Below are positions 13,036 through 20,195 of a DNA stretch of 20,195 bases, one piece after another. The stretch lies in contig QFOT01000023.1 of the NCBI GenBank assembly GCA_003241285.1, forward strand, positions 1 to 20,195. Reading direction: 5' to 3'. Positions within the stretch are counted from its first letter, which is position 1. Every line of letters starts with the position of its first letter. Both the position numbers and the translations under genes were made by a program. Source of the DNA: Micavibrio aeruginosavorus (GTDB lineage: Bacteria > Pseudomonadota > Alphaproteobacteria > Micavibrionales > Micavibrionaceae). The notes below the pieces were generated by a model, which saw only the letters and a program-made list of their open reading frames with translations, was not told where the DNA came from and did no database searches.

Positions 13036-15263
13036 AGTTTCACGGTCTTAAGCCTCAAAGCATTCGCAATTACGGACACAGAACTGAGCGCCATCGCAGC
13101 AGCGGCCATCACCGGACTAAGCAACACGCCAAAAACAGGATATAGGATGCCCGCCGCCACCGGAACGCCGGCCATATTATAGATGAAGGCGAAGAACAGG
13201 TTCTGGCGGATATTCCGCATCACGGATTTGGAGAGTTTCTGCGCCCGTGCGATGCCCACGAGATCGCCCCTCAACAATGTCACGCCCGCGCTTTCCATCG
13301 CAACGTCGGTTCCAGTTCCCATGGCGATACCGATATCGGCGGCGGCCAATGCCGGAGCATCGTTTGTGCCGTCCCCCGCCATAGCCACGACACGGCCTTC
13401 ACTTTGCAGTTTCTTGACGATACGGCCCTTGTCTTCGGGCAGGACTTCGGCTTCGACCTCGTCAATACCCAACTGACGCGCCACGGCCTGCGCGGTGGTT
13501 TTATTATCGCCCGTGAGCATCACCACGCGGATTCCGGCATTTTGCAGCTCCTTCACCGCTTGCGGCGTGGTTTCCTTGATCGGATCGGCAATGGCGAGAA
13601 GTCCCACCGCTTTGCCATCGACCGCCGCGAATATCACCGTTGCACCGTCCTTGCGTAAAGCATCGCCCTCAGCTTCCAAATCGGAAACATCAACACCCAG
13701 ATCATTCATCATCTTGACGTTTCCAAGCGCGACGGCGCGGTCAGATACTTTACCCACCACGCCTTTTCCAGTGGGCGAGTCGAAATCATCCGCCTTGGCG
13801 ATGAAGATGCCTTTTTCCTTTGCCGCCACGACAATGGCATGCGCCAATGGGTGTTCGCTTGCTTGTTCCAGAGACGCTGCCAAGGACAGTAGATTATCCT
13901 CCGACATACCCTGAGCGATAATACGAGTGACTTTAGGTTTTCCCTCAGTGAGCGTTCCCGTTTTATCGACAACAAGCGTATCGACTTTTTCCATACGCTC
14001 CAGGGCCTCGGCGTTTTTGATCAGAACGCCAGCCTGTGCGCCGCGCCCCACGCCCACCATGATAGACATCGGCGTGGCAAGGCCAAGGGCGCATGGGCAA
14101 GCAATGATGAGAACGCTGACCGCCGCGATCAGACCGTAGCTAAAAGCGGGCGCGGGGCCGAATGCAAACCATACAATAAAGGCCACAACAGACACAAGAA
14201 TGACGGCAGGCACAAACCATGCCGCGACATGATCGGCCAGCCTTTGAATGGGTGCACGGCTGCGTTGCGCTTCCGCGACCATCTGCACGATGCGAGAGAG
14301 CATGGTGTCACCGCCCACGCGCTCGGCTTTCATGACAAAGCCGCCCGTCTGGTTCATCGTGCCGCCGATCAGAGCTGCCTCTTTTTCCTTCATGACGGGC
14401 ATGGACTCCCCCGTCACCATCGATTCATCCACTGCACTTTTGCCTTCGACGACCACACCGTCAACGGGAACGGTTTCGCCGGGGCGTACGCGCAAGAGGT
14501 CGCCCGCATGGACATGATAAAGCGGAATATCTTCTTCCATTCCATCCGCATTGATCCGGCGGGCGGTTTTGGGTGATAAGTTAAGCAGTGCCTTGATTGC
14601 GCCGCCCGTTTTCTCCCGCGCCCGCAATTCCAGAACCTGCCCCAGCAACACCAGCACCGTGATCACGGCAGCGGCTTCAAAATAGACTGGAACCGATCTG
14701 TCCATGCGGCGGAATCCTTCGGGAAACACATCTGGCATGAGGGTGGCGACAATGCTGTAAAGCCACGCAACCCCTGTGCCGATGGCAATCAGCGTGAACA
14801 TATTGAGATTGCGCGAGACAATCGATGCCCAGGCGCGCTCGAAGAACGGTTTCCCTGCCCACAGAACAACGGGAGTCGCCAGAGCAAGCTGTATCCAGTT
14901 AGAGGCCGCGCCCGTAACAAAATGAAGATTGGCAAGATGCGCCCCCATCTCCAGCATGAAAACCGGAAGCGTCAATACAAGACCGATCCAGAAACGGCGG
15001 GTCATATCAATCAGCTCGTGGTTCGGGCCTTCCTCGCCCGTCATCACTTCCGGCTCCAACGCCATGCCGCAAATAGGGCAAGTTCCGGGGCCAACCTGAC
15101 GGATTTGCGGGTGCATCGGGCAGATGAACATCGTTCCCGCTGGCGCGTCCACCACAGGGGCTTTCGCTTGATGATCATGCCCATGCATCGCGCAGCATGA
15201 ACCATGCGTAGGTTTTTCTTCCATTTTTTTATGATCGTGATGATGGTGTGAATGATCGGTCAT
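13032..15263 (-). CDS. copA: Cu(I)-exporting P1B-type ATPase with N-terminal heavy-metal-binding domain
   Basis: A 743-aa inner-membrane ATPase that pumps Cu(I)/Ag(I) out of the cytoplasm. The N-terminus is His-rich (TDHSHHHHDHKK), then GSCCAMHGHDH, then a heavy-metal-binding domain with FICPMHPQIRQ and CPICGMALEP (about 46-72) instead of the usual ferredoxin-like CXXC domain. Core motifs: actuator TGES (284-287), CPC metal site (389-391), phosphorylation DKTGTLT (D433), SEHPLAHA (469-476) and GDGTNDAPAL (630-639). In the last membrane segments YN (695-696) and MALSS (724-728) complete the Cu(I) signature. It starts 12 bp after csoR, with AAGGAATATC as ribosome-binding site, so the two form an operon. 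The domain plan is like SilP-type ATPases, so silver is also possible. Confidence 0.95.
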   Translation of the reverse strand: MTDHSHHHHDHKKMEEKPTHGSCCAMHGHDHQAKAPVVDAPAGTMFICPMHPQIRQVGPGTCPICGMALEPEVMTGEEGPNHELIDMTRRFWIGLVLTLPVFMLEMGAHLANLHFVTGAASNWIQLALATPVVLWAGKPFFERAWASIVSRNLNMFTLIAIGTGVAWLYSIVATLMPDVFPEGFRRMDRSVPVYFEAAAVITVLVLLGQVLELRAREKTGGAIKALLNLSPKTARRINADGMEEDIPLYHVHAGDLLRVRPGETVPVDGVVVEGKSAVDESMVTGESMPVMKEKEAALIGGTMNQTGGFVMKAERVGGDTMLSRIVQMVAEAQRSRAPIQRLADHVAAWFVPAVILVSVVAFIVWFAFGPAPAFSYGLIAAVSVLIIACPCALGLATPMSIMVGVGRGAQAGVLIKNAEALERMEKVDTLVVDKTGTLTEGKPKVTRIIAQGMSEDNLLSLAASLEQASEHPLAHAIVVAAKEKGIFIAKADDFDSPTGKGVVGKVSDRAVALGNVKMMNDLGVDVSDLEAEGDALRKDGATVIFAAVDGKAVGLLAIADPIKETTPQAVKELQNAGIRVVMLTGDNKTTAQAVARQLGIDEVEAEVLPEDKGRIVKKLQSEGRVVAMAGDGTNDAPALAAADIGIAMGTGTDVAMESAGVTLLRGDLVGIARAQKLSKSVMRNIRQNLFFAFIYNMAGVPVAAGILYPVFGVLLSPVMAAAAMALSSVSVIANALRLKTVKL

Positions 15264-15275
15264 TATTGATATTCC

Positions 15276-15560
15276 TTATTCCTCGAATTTAGAAAACAGG
15301 CTGGCGACTTCATTGATGGATTTTGTCCGGCTGGCCTCCTCCCCGCTTTGCATGGCGCTGGCCACGCAGGATGACAAATGACGGCGCAGGATTTCGGTTT
15401 CAGTGCCCTTGACCGCCGAACGCACGGCCCGAAGTTGCGAGAGTATTTCAGGACAATAACGGCCTTCTTTGATCATCCTTTTAATACCCTCGACTTGTCC
15501 CGCAATGCGGTTCAAACGCTTAATCTCAGCATCGTGGGATGGGTGCTTCTCGACTGTCAT
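15276..15560 (-). CDS. csoR: CsoR-family Cu(I)-sensing repressor
   Basis: A 94-aa all-helical repressor of the CsoR/RcnR (DUF156) family. The copper ligand set is complete and at the same numbers as in Mycobacterium tuberculosis CsoR: Cys36 (GRYCPEIL), His61 and Cys65 (RRHLSSC). RcnR (Ni/Co) and formaldehyde-type FrmR proteins have other sets. In the known mechanism Cu(I) binding releases the tetramer from its operator and derepresses the copper exporter, here copA just downstream. The gene begins 19 bp from a palindrome overlapping its promoter, so autoregulation is expected. The ATG is preceded by GGAGAAAGACC. Confidence 0.95.
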   Translation of the reverse strand: MTVEKHPSHDAEIKRLNRIAGQVEGIKRMIKEGRYCPEILSQLRAVRSAVKGTETEILRRHLSSCVASAMQSGEEASRTKSINEVASLFSKFEE

Positions 15561-15578
15561 GGTCTTTCTCCATCAAGT

Positions 15579-15599
15579 TATATACCTTATAGGTGTATA
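15579..15599. promoter_or_regulatory. Candidate CsoR operator
   Basis: Imperfect dyad TATAT-ACCT-TAT-AGGT-GTATA: 4-bp inner arms and 4-bp outer arms with one mismatched pair between them. It lies between the csoR start and its -10 element, overlapping the -10 by a few bases, which is where a repressor would block transcription. No second copy was found by eye elsewhere in the window, suggesting that this CsoR controls mainly csoR-copA. Assignment to CsoR is inferred from position. Confidence 0.65.
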
Positions 15600-15623
15600 T
15601 AGTATCTAATCTCGCATAATCAA
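15596..15623 (-). promoter_or_regulatory. csoR-copA promoter
   Basis: On the minus strand, -35 TTGATT (15623-15618), a 16-bp spacer and -10 TATATA (15601-15596), about 36 bp upstream of the csoR ATG. It is the only promoter-like element between the upstream terminator and csoR, and it is overlapped by the palindrome. Confidence 0.55.
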
Positions 15624-15630
15624 GCTATAA

Positions 15631-15663
15631 AAAAAGCCTATCGGGGCTATCGATAGGCTTTTT
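15631..15663. terminator. Strong, bidirectional-looking terminator
   Basis: A perfect 13-bp stem (AAAAAGCCTATCG / CGATAGGCTTTTT) with a 7-nt loop, and A and T runs on the two sides so that it could work in both directions. It lies 18 bp after the last gene of the second RND operon and separates it from the csoR promoter. Confidence 0.9.
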
Positions 15664-15681
15664 CGGCAATTTTTATAACAA

Positions 15682-16104
15682 TCAGTGTTTATGGTCGCTA
15701 TGGCCGTTCATTTCCGTGCCGCCGACCATCGCTGGCATCGGGCCGCTGGCGAATTTATCGAAATTTTCCTTGCTCTCGAAATAATAGGTCATGCCGTGCT
15801 TATCCGCACCGATGATCGCGCTGGCCTTGTCGACCTGCTTGCCGCTTACAGGATCCGTCGCCGTGCGCAAGGATACGTCGTTTTTTAGTTTGTCCGCGCA
15901 CATCGGGCAACACCCGTAATAAGTCTTTCCTTCGACCTCGATGGCGATTTGCGGTTTATCGAACACCTTATTGTTCATCATGCACACATATTGCGCCTCG
16001 GTAGGTTTAAGCCAAGCCCCATCATGCGCGGGACTGGTCTCTGCGGCCATGGCGGGCGCGAATGCGGTCAAGACCATCATCAATGCCAGTAAAATCGTCT
16101 TCAT
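15682..16104 (-). CDS. Secreted TRASH/YHS-type metal-binding protein
   Basis: A 140-aa protein with a signal peptide (MKTILLALMMVLTAFAPAMA, cleavage before AETSPAH). The mature part has two small metal-binding units: YVCMMNNKVFDKP with YYGCCPMCADKLKN (about residues 39-74), whose Cys pattern resembles TRASH/YHS-like domains, and a second YHS-like unit DPVSGKQVDKASA…YYFESKENFDKF (about 83-117) lacking cysteines. The tail is His-rich (NGHSDHKH). It is probably a periplasmic metal buffer or chaperone. It is the last gene of the operon, 24 bp after the 294-aa gene, with AAGGAG ahead of its ATG and the terminator behind it. Confidence 0.85.
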   Translation of the reverse strand: MKTILLALMMVLTAFAPAMAAETSPAHDGAWLKPTEAQYVCMMNNKVFDKPQIAIEVEGKTYYGCCPMCADKLKNDVSLRTATDPVSGKQVDKASAIIGADKHGMTYYFESKENFDKFASGPMPAMVGGTEMNGHSDHKH

Positions 16105-16128
16105 GGGTATTCTCCTTTATCGGTTGGT

Positions 16129-17013
16129 TTATTTCACGGTTACGCCGAACGGCGCGAAGATATCTTTCCCACCGATCCGCACCTGAGCGAAAAGCTTCAC
16201 AAAGCCAGGTTTCTCAGGCTCAATATGAAACTCCAGTTTTGGCCCGCCGCGTTCCGTGTCGCTGCTCGGCTCTTGGCCCATCGGATGGACATGGAGGACG
16301 GAATTATAATCTTCGGTAAAACCGACAACATGCGCGAAGGCGCCCATTACAGGCTCAAGCTGGGTAAAGGGCTGGCCGTCTTTGGTGACTGTCACGCTTC
16401 CCATGACAGGCGCGCCCGCTTTTGGCTCACCATCCAAGGCTAAAGTGAAGGTATAACCGTCAACCGTCGCCGTCATGTTTGTGCTTTTGTCGATACCGGA
16501 TTTTTCTTTGGCGGGCGTTCCCATGTCGGTCTGCACATATTCCTGCTTATCCGTAGCTACAGGAATTACATCCGCCCAGACTCGATAGCTGTCGTTTTTC
16601 AGCGGCGTGAAGTCGAATACATACTCGCCTGGATTTTTACCAGCGACAGGATGGATATGATGATAATCAGAAAGAGATGGGTCAATCACCAGCAAATGCA
16701 GCTTTTTGGTATGGGCTTCCTTGAGATCATCGAATGTCAGCGGTTTTCCGTCGGTAGCGGCATTCAGCTTTACGGTTACTTGCGTGGTTTTTCCGGCTTC
16801 CAGAGCAGCGGCAGGCTCAAGCGCCAGCTTCACCGTATTCCGAGCGTCCACAGCCTCCATTTTTTCGCCGCCATGCCCCATCCCGTCATGAGACATACTT
16901 GTGGCGGCAGTTGGGGTGTTTGAACCGTGATCGCCAGCATGGTCGCCTGCGGCATAAGCGGCGGCACCCGTGGTCAGGATGGTAGTAACGAGCAATGTGT
17001 GAAGTAATTTCAT
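16129..17013 (-). CDS. Secreted His-rich protein with duplicated HxHP domains
   Basis: A 294-aa protein with a signal peptide (MKLLHTLLVTTILTTGAAAY, likely cleavage before AGDHAG) and a His/Met-rich mature start (GDHAGDHG, MSHDGMGHGGEKM). Two beta-rich halves each carry a similar His motif: HLLVIDPSLSDYHHIHPVAG (about residues 105-124) and HVVGFTEDYNSVLHVHPMGQ (about 229-248), each followed by a strand-rich FDFTPL / LEFHIEPEKPG segment. This looks like an internal duplication of an immunoglobulin-like domain. Proteins with the DL-x-x-H-x-HP pattern are known near copper genes, but I cannot name a family with certainty. Periplasmic Cu binding is the best inference. AAGGAGAG precedes the ATG; 11 bp separate it from the 145-aa gene. 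Confidence 0.8.
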   Translation of the reverse strand: MKLLHTLLVTTILTTGAAAYAAGDHAGDHGSNTPTAATSMSHDGMGHGGEKMEAVDARNTVKLALEPAAALEAGKTTQVTVKLNAATDGKPLTFDDLKEAHTKKLHLLVIDPSLSDYHHIHPVAGKNPGEYVFDFTPLKNDSYRVWADVIPVATDKQEYVQTDMGTPAKEKSGIDKSTNMTATVDGYTFTLALDGEPKAGAPVMGSVTVTKDGQPFTQLEPVMGAFAHVVGFTEDYNSVLHVHPMGQEPSSDTERGGPKLEFHIEPEKPGFVKLFAQVRIGGKDIFAPFGVTVK

Positions 17014-17024
17014 GATTTCTCTCC

Positions 17025-17462
17025 TTATTTCAAAGCGGCTTCGACAAGTTTAAAAGCGCCTTGCGCCTTTTTGAATTCGGACTTCGATTTCTCGGCATCT
17101 TTGGCATCTGCAACCGTATGCAGTTTCTCAAGCTGGGCGACGAATTGATTAATCGAGGATTCCAAGCGGTCCTTTTTATCATCTGCCACGGACGCGCTGG
17201 TTTTCAAGGCTTTCGCCGCTGCATCGATTTTTTCGATCTCGGCATGCGTTAAATCAAGCTGTCCGGCATCGATCTGAGAGCCGAGCACATCCATGCTTGT
17301 TTGGATGCTTGTCAGGGCTTCTTGCGTTGTTGTCGCAGGCATTGAGGCTTCCGCAGTCGTTTCATGCGGCTGGTCGCCGTGATCTTCGTCGCCGTGTGCA
17401 AAGGCGGGTTGACTCAGCCCTGTCAGGGCAAAAATAGCGACTGTGAGTAGTAGTTTTTTCAT
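17025..17462 (-). CDS. Small secreted helical protein of the RND operon
   Basis: A 145-aa protein with a signal peptide (KKLLLTVAIFALTGLSQPAF, cleaved before AHGDEDHGD or one residue later). The mature N-terminus is a His/Asp/Glu metal-binding-like tract (HGDEDHGDQPHE). The rest (about residues 45-145) is rich in Ala, Lys and Asp and looks like two to four long helices, possibly a helical bundle or coiled coil. It lies 11 bp after the RND pump gene with AAGGAG in front of the ATG, so it is translated from the same mRNA. I do not recognise the family. Such operon-end small proteins are plausible periplasmic partners of the pump or metal buffers, but this is not shown. Confidence 0.75.
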   Translation of the reverse strand: MKKLLLTVAIFALTGLSQPAFAHGDEDHGDQPHETTAEASMPATTTQEALTSIQTSMDVLGSQIDAGQLDLTHAEIEKIDAAAKALKTSASVADDKKDRLESSINQFVAQLEKLHTVADAKDAEKSKSEFKKAQGAFKLVEAALK

Positions 17463-17473
17463 GGTGGTCTCCT

Positions 17474-20195
17474 TTATTGGGTTATGGCTTGGGGTAACAG
17501 TGTTGCAATTGGCTTTTTACCGAACTTCCAGAACACGAGGGGGCGCACTGTAAGGTCGAGCAAGGTGCTGGAGAACAGGCCGCAGAAAATGACCACGGCG
17601 ACCGGATGCAGCAATTCACGCCCTGGCTCGTCGGCGGCGATGACAAGCGGGATCAGCGCCAAGGACGCTGTCAGCGCGGTCATCAAAACGGGGATGATCC
17701 GTTCGGACGTACCGCGATAAACCATAGCCAGATCAAACTTCTCACCCTCATGCTCCATGAGATGGATATAATGGGCGATCATCATAATCCCATTGCGTGC
17801 GGCGATACCCGTCAGCGTAACAAAACCAACCATAGTCGCAATTGAGAACACGCCGCCAGACAACCAGACCCCGATCACCGCGCCGATAAAGGCAAGCGGA
17901 ATGGATGTCATGACCTGCAAGGCCAGATTTGCGCTCTTGAAGTGAACGTATAACACCATGAACATGCCTGCGAGTGAGAACAGGCTCAAAAGCATAATCA
18001 GGCGGGAGGCGCTGGCCTGGCTTTCAAATTGACCGCCGTAAGTAACGTAATAGCCTTGCGGTAATTTTACCTTGCTATCGATGGCGGCTTGCACCTTCTG
18101 CACCACGCCGACTAGATCGCGGTCAGACACGTTGGCCTGGATCACGATCCGGCGCTGCGCGTTCTCACGATTGATGATATTCGGCCCCTTGGCGTCCTGC
18201 ACGGTAGCAATCGCCTGAAGCGGCACGACATTGCCGTCTTTGGTATCGACAGGAATCTGCTTGATCGCCTCCACATCATTACGGGCGGCATCAGACAGAC
18301 GCATGACGATATCGTAGGTGCGCTGCCCATCAAGCACCTGACCCACGGCTTTGCCCTGCATGGCAAGCTCGGCATATTCGGCGGCTTCACCGGACAACAG
18401 GCCATAGGACGCCGCTTTCTCACGGTCAAACAGCACATGCACCTGTGGGATCAAGACTTGTTTTTCAACAGACAAGTCGACCACGCCTTCAACCTCGCTC
18501 ATGGCCTGACGTATCTCTTCGGCCTTGGCGCGTAGCACATCAAGGTCAGTACCAAAAAGCTTGATGGCCATCTGGGCGCGAACACCGCTCATCATGTGGT
18601 CGATACGGTGGGAGATCGGCTGCCCGATATTGACGGCAATACCAGGAACTTGATCCAAACGGTTACGAATATCAGCCAGAATATCGGCCCGTGACCGCTC
18701 GGATTCTTTCAACTCGACCTCAATCTCGCTCGAATGTACGCCTTCCGCATGGTCGTCGCGCTCAGCGCGGCCTGTGCGGCGGCCCGTCTCGGAGGCTTCC
18801 GGCACCTGACGGATCAGGTTTTCAGCAATCGTGCCAATTCGATTTGACTCGGCAAGGCTAGTACCAGGCGGGGTTAGGATATTGATCGTCACCGATCCTT
18901 CGTTGAATTGCGGCAGAAACTCCTTGCCAAAGAAAGGTACAAGCGCCATGACGCCAATAGTAACCAAAGCGACGAACGTCAGCACTATCCGACTATGTGG
19001 GAAGGCAAAGTTCAGGACACGCTTTTGTGCTCCTTTGATCTTGCGGATAAGCCAGCCGTCATGTTCATCGCCCATGCGCTTCATTTTAGGCAACAGATAA
19101 GAGCAAAGTGCGGGCGTCAGTGTCAGCGAGACGAACAAGGACGCAACGATGGACGTGATATACGCAATTCCAAGCGGTAGGAATATCTTTCCTTCTATGC
19201 CCCCCATCGCAAAAAGCGGGATGAAGACCAGCACCACGATGATGGTTGCGAAGACGATGGAGTTTCGCACCTCGCTGGAGGCTTCATAAATTACCTGCAG
19301 CGGATTGCGCGGTTTTTCGGCCTGGCGGTTTTCACGCAAGCGGCGGAAGACATTTTCTACATCGACAATCGCGTCATCGACCAACTCGCCAATGGCGACG
19401 GCCAGACCACCCAAAGTCATGGTGTTGATGCTCAAGCCGAAATACTGGAAGACGATGGCCGTCAAAACGAAGGACATCGGAATGGCGGTCAGCGTGATAA
19501 AGGTCGTGCGGAAATTCAGCAAAAACAGGAATAGAACGATGGCGACCAGAATAGCCCCGTCGCGCAATGCTTCCTCGACATTCTTGATCGCCCGTTCAAT
19601 AAAGGTTCCCTGTTTGAATATCTCGCCGTGAATTTTCACGCCTTCGGGCAAGGTCTTTTGTATGCTGGCCAGTTCCGCCTCGACCGCTTCAGTGAGTTTG
19701 ATCGTATCGGCGCCTGGCTGTTTTTGGATAGAAAGAATGACGGCAGATTGGCCGTTGACGCTGGCATCCCCGCGCTTGGCCAGCGGCCCACCCAGCTTGA
19801 TATCAGCCACCTGATCGAGGGTCAGCGGTGTTGGACTCCCATTATCCTGGGGTAGCGGTGATTTTGCCAGATCCTCGACGGTCTTGACCCTGGCCACGTT
19901 GCGGATCAGGCTTTCCTGATAGTCCGAAAGCAGGAATCCGCCCGTGGCGTTGATATTCGAGCCTTCAATCGTGGCTTCAACGTCATGCAGCGTGACGCCG
20001 TAGTTTTTAAGCTTCAAAGGGTCGACCAGCACCTGATACTGTTTCAGTTCGCCGCCAATCACCGAAACTTGCGATATACCGGAAATCGAAAGAATACGGT
20101 TGCGGATATCCCACTCGGCGATGGTACGCAAATCCATGCCGCCGATCTTTGGATCCTCGCTGGTCAAACCCACCAGCATGATCTCGCCCATAATC
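17474..20195 (-). CDS. Second heavy-metal RND efflux pump (CzcA/CusA family), N-terminus cut by window edge
   Basis: At least 906 residues of an inner-membrane RND transporter. The frame remains open to the window edge, so roughly the first 120-140 residues are missing; the first Met in view is not the start. Visible landmarks: porter domain ISGISQVSVIGGELKQYQVL, transmembrane segment 4 GGLAVAIGELVDDAIVDVEN, the second repeat MFMVLYVHFKSANLALQVMT and the terminal PVAVVIFCGLFSSTLLDLTV. The TM4 pattern (Glu, Asp, Glu) differs from the AIGAMVDASIV form of the cusA in this window, and the relay methionines are not evident, so this pump belongs to another class of the heavy-metal RND family with a different or broader cation preference. 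The metal cannot be fixed from sequence alone. Its adaptor and outer-membrane genes probably lie past the right edge. Three secreted proteins follow in the operon. Confidence 0.92.
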   Translation of the reverse strand, partial: IMGEIMLVGLTSEDPKIGGMDLRTIAEWDIRNRILSISGISQVSVIGGELKQYQVLVDPLKLKNYGVTLHDVEATIEGSNINATGGFLLSDYQESLIRNVARVKTVEDLAKSPLPQDNGSPTPLTLDQVADIKLGGPLAKRGDASVNGQSAVILSIQKQPGADTIKLTEAVEAELASIQKTLPEGVKIHGEIFKQGTFIERAIKNVEEALRDGAILVAIVLFLFLLNFRTTFITLTAIPMSFVLTAIVFQYFGLSINTMTLGGLAVAIGELVDDAIVDVENVFRRLRENRQAEKPRNPLQVIYEASSEVRNSIVFATIIVVLVFIPLFAMGGIEGKIFLPLGIAYITSIVASLFVSLTLTPALCSYLLPKMKRMGDEHDGWLIRKIKGAQKRVLNFAFPHSRIVLTFVALVTIGVMALVPFFGKEFLPQFNEGSVTINILTPPGTSLAESNRIGTIAENLIRQVPEASETGRRTGRAERDDHAEGVHSSEIEVELKESERSRADILADIRNRLDQVPGIAVNIGQPISHRIDHMMSGVRAQMAIKLFGTDLDVLRAKAEEIRQAMSEVEGVVDLSVEKQVLIPQVHVLFDREKAASYGLLSGEAAEYAELAMQGKAVGQVLDGQRTYDIVMRLSDAARNDVEAIKQIPVDTKDGNVVPLQAIATVQDAKGPNIINRENAQRRIVIQANVSDRDLVGVVQKVQAAIDSKVKLPQGYYVTYGGQFESQASASRLIMLLSLFSLAGMFMVLYVHFKSANLALQVMTSIPLAFIGAVIGVWLSGGVFSIATMVGFVTLTGIAARNGIMMIAHYIHLMEHEGEKFDLAMVYRGTSERIIPVLMTALTASLALIPLVIAADEPGRELLHPVAVVIFCGLFSSTLLDLTVRPLVFWKFGKKPIATLLPQAITQ

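Noticed and set aside
1..20195. CRISPR arrays, tRNA or rRNA genes
   Set aside because: No series of spaced identical repeats of CRISPR length and no cloverleaf or rRNA-like sequence was recognised by eye.

Overview
The window is DNA from a Gram-negative bacterium. The genes encode two RND-type envelope efflux pumps, many proteins with Sec signal peptides and a periplasmic adaptor. The style of the metal genes fits an alphaproteobacterium, but that is an inference without a marker gene. There are two parts of different base composition. The left part (about 1-5809) is A+T-rich and carries a transposon with defence or toxin-antitoxin cargo. Most of the right part (about 6814-20195) is more G+C-rich and is a copper/silver/heavy-metal resistance island. 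Almost all genes lie on the minus strand.

Left part. A transposon end is visible at 5809. It has a terminal TGT (minus strand) and three ~21-bp repeats whose starts are spaced exactly 24 bp apart. Inside it, reading leftward, are a DDE transposase of the TnsB/TniA/Mu type, a TnsC/TniB-type AAA+ ATPase, a short ORF without an ATG that bridges to the next gene, and an orphan DUF6088 (AbiEi-like winged-helix) protein. Next come a convergent gene of unknown function and a complete type IV toxin-antitoxin pair, AbiEi/AbiEii, with a long inverted repeat abutting the antitoxin start. A third reading frame starts 1 nt after abiEii and runs off the left edge. No TnsA- or TniQ-like gene and no left transposon end are in the window, so the element continues beyond base 1.

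Junction (5810-6813). Next to the transposon end is a strong UUCG-loop terminator, then a 20-codon ORF and a solitary MazF/PemK toxin gene. A ~460-bp stretch with no convincing gene follows. It holds a 16-bp tandem duplication and a weak ORF with a strong Shine-Dalgarno sequence.

Metal island (6814-20195). From left to right: cusA and cusB (Cu(I)/Ag(I) RND pump and adaptor with heavy-metal-binding domains), preceded in the same operon by a small secreted protein; a plus-strand pair of DUF305 proteins, one periplasmic and one membrane-anchored, with A+T-rich composition; a csoR-copA operon (Cu(I) sensor and Cu(I) P-type ATPase) with a visible promoter/operator; a bidirectional terminator; and another operon ending in three secreted putative metal-binding proteins behind a second RND pump of a different metal class, truncated by the right edge. 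Together they suggest export of cytoplasmic Cu(I) by CopA, periplasmic binding by DUF305/TRASH/His-rich proteins, and removal through the RND systems. No outer-membrane channel gene (cusC/czcC) lies in the window.
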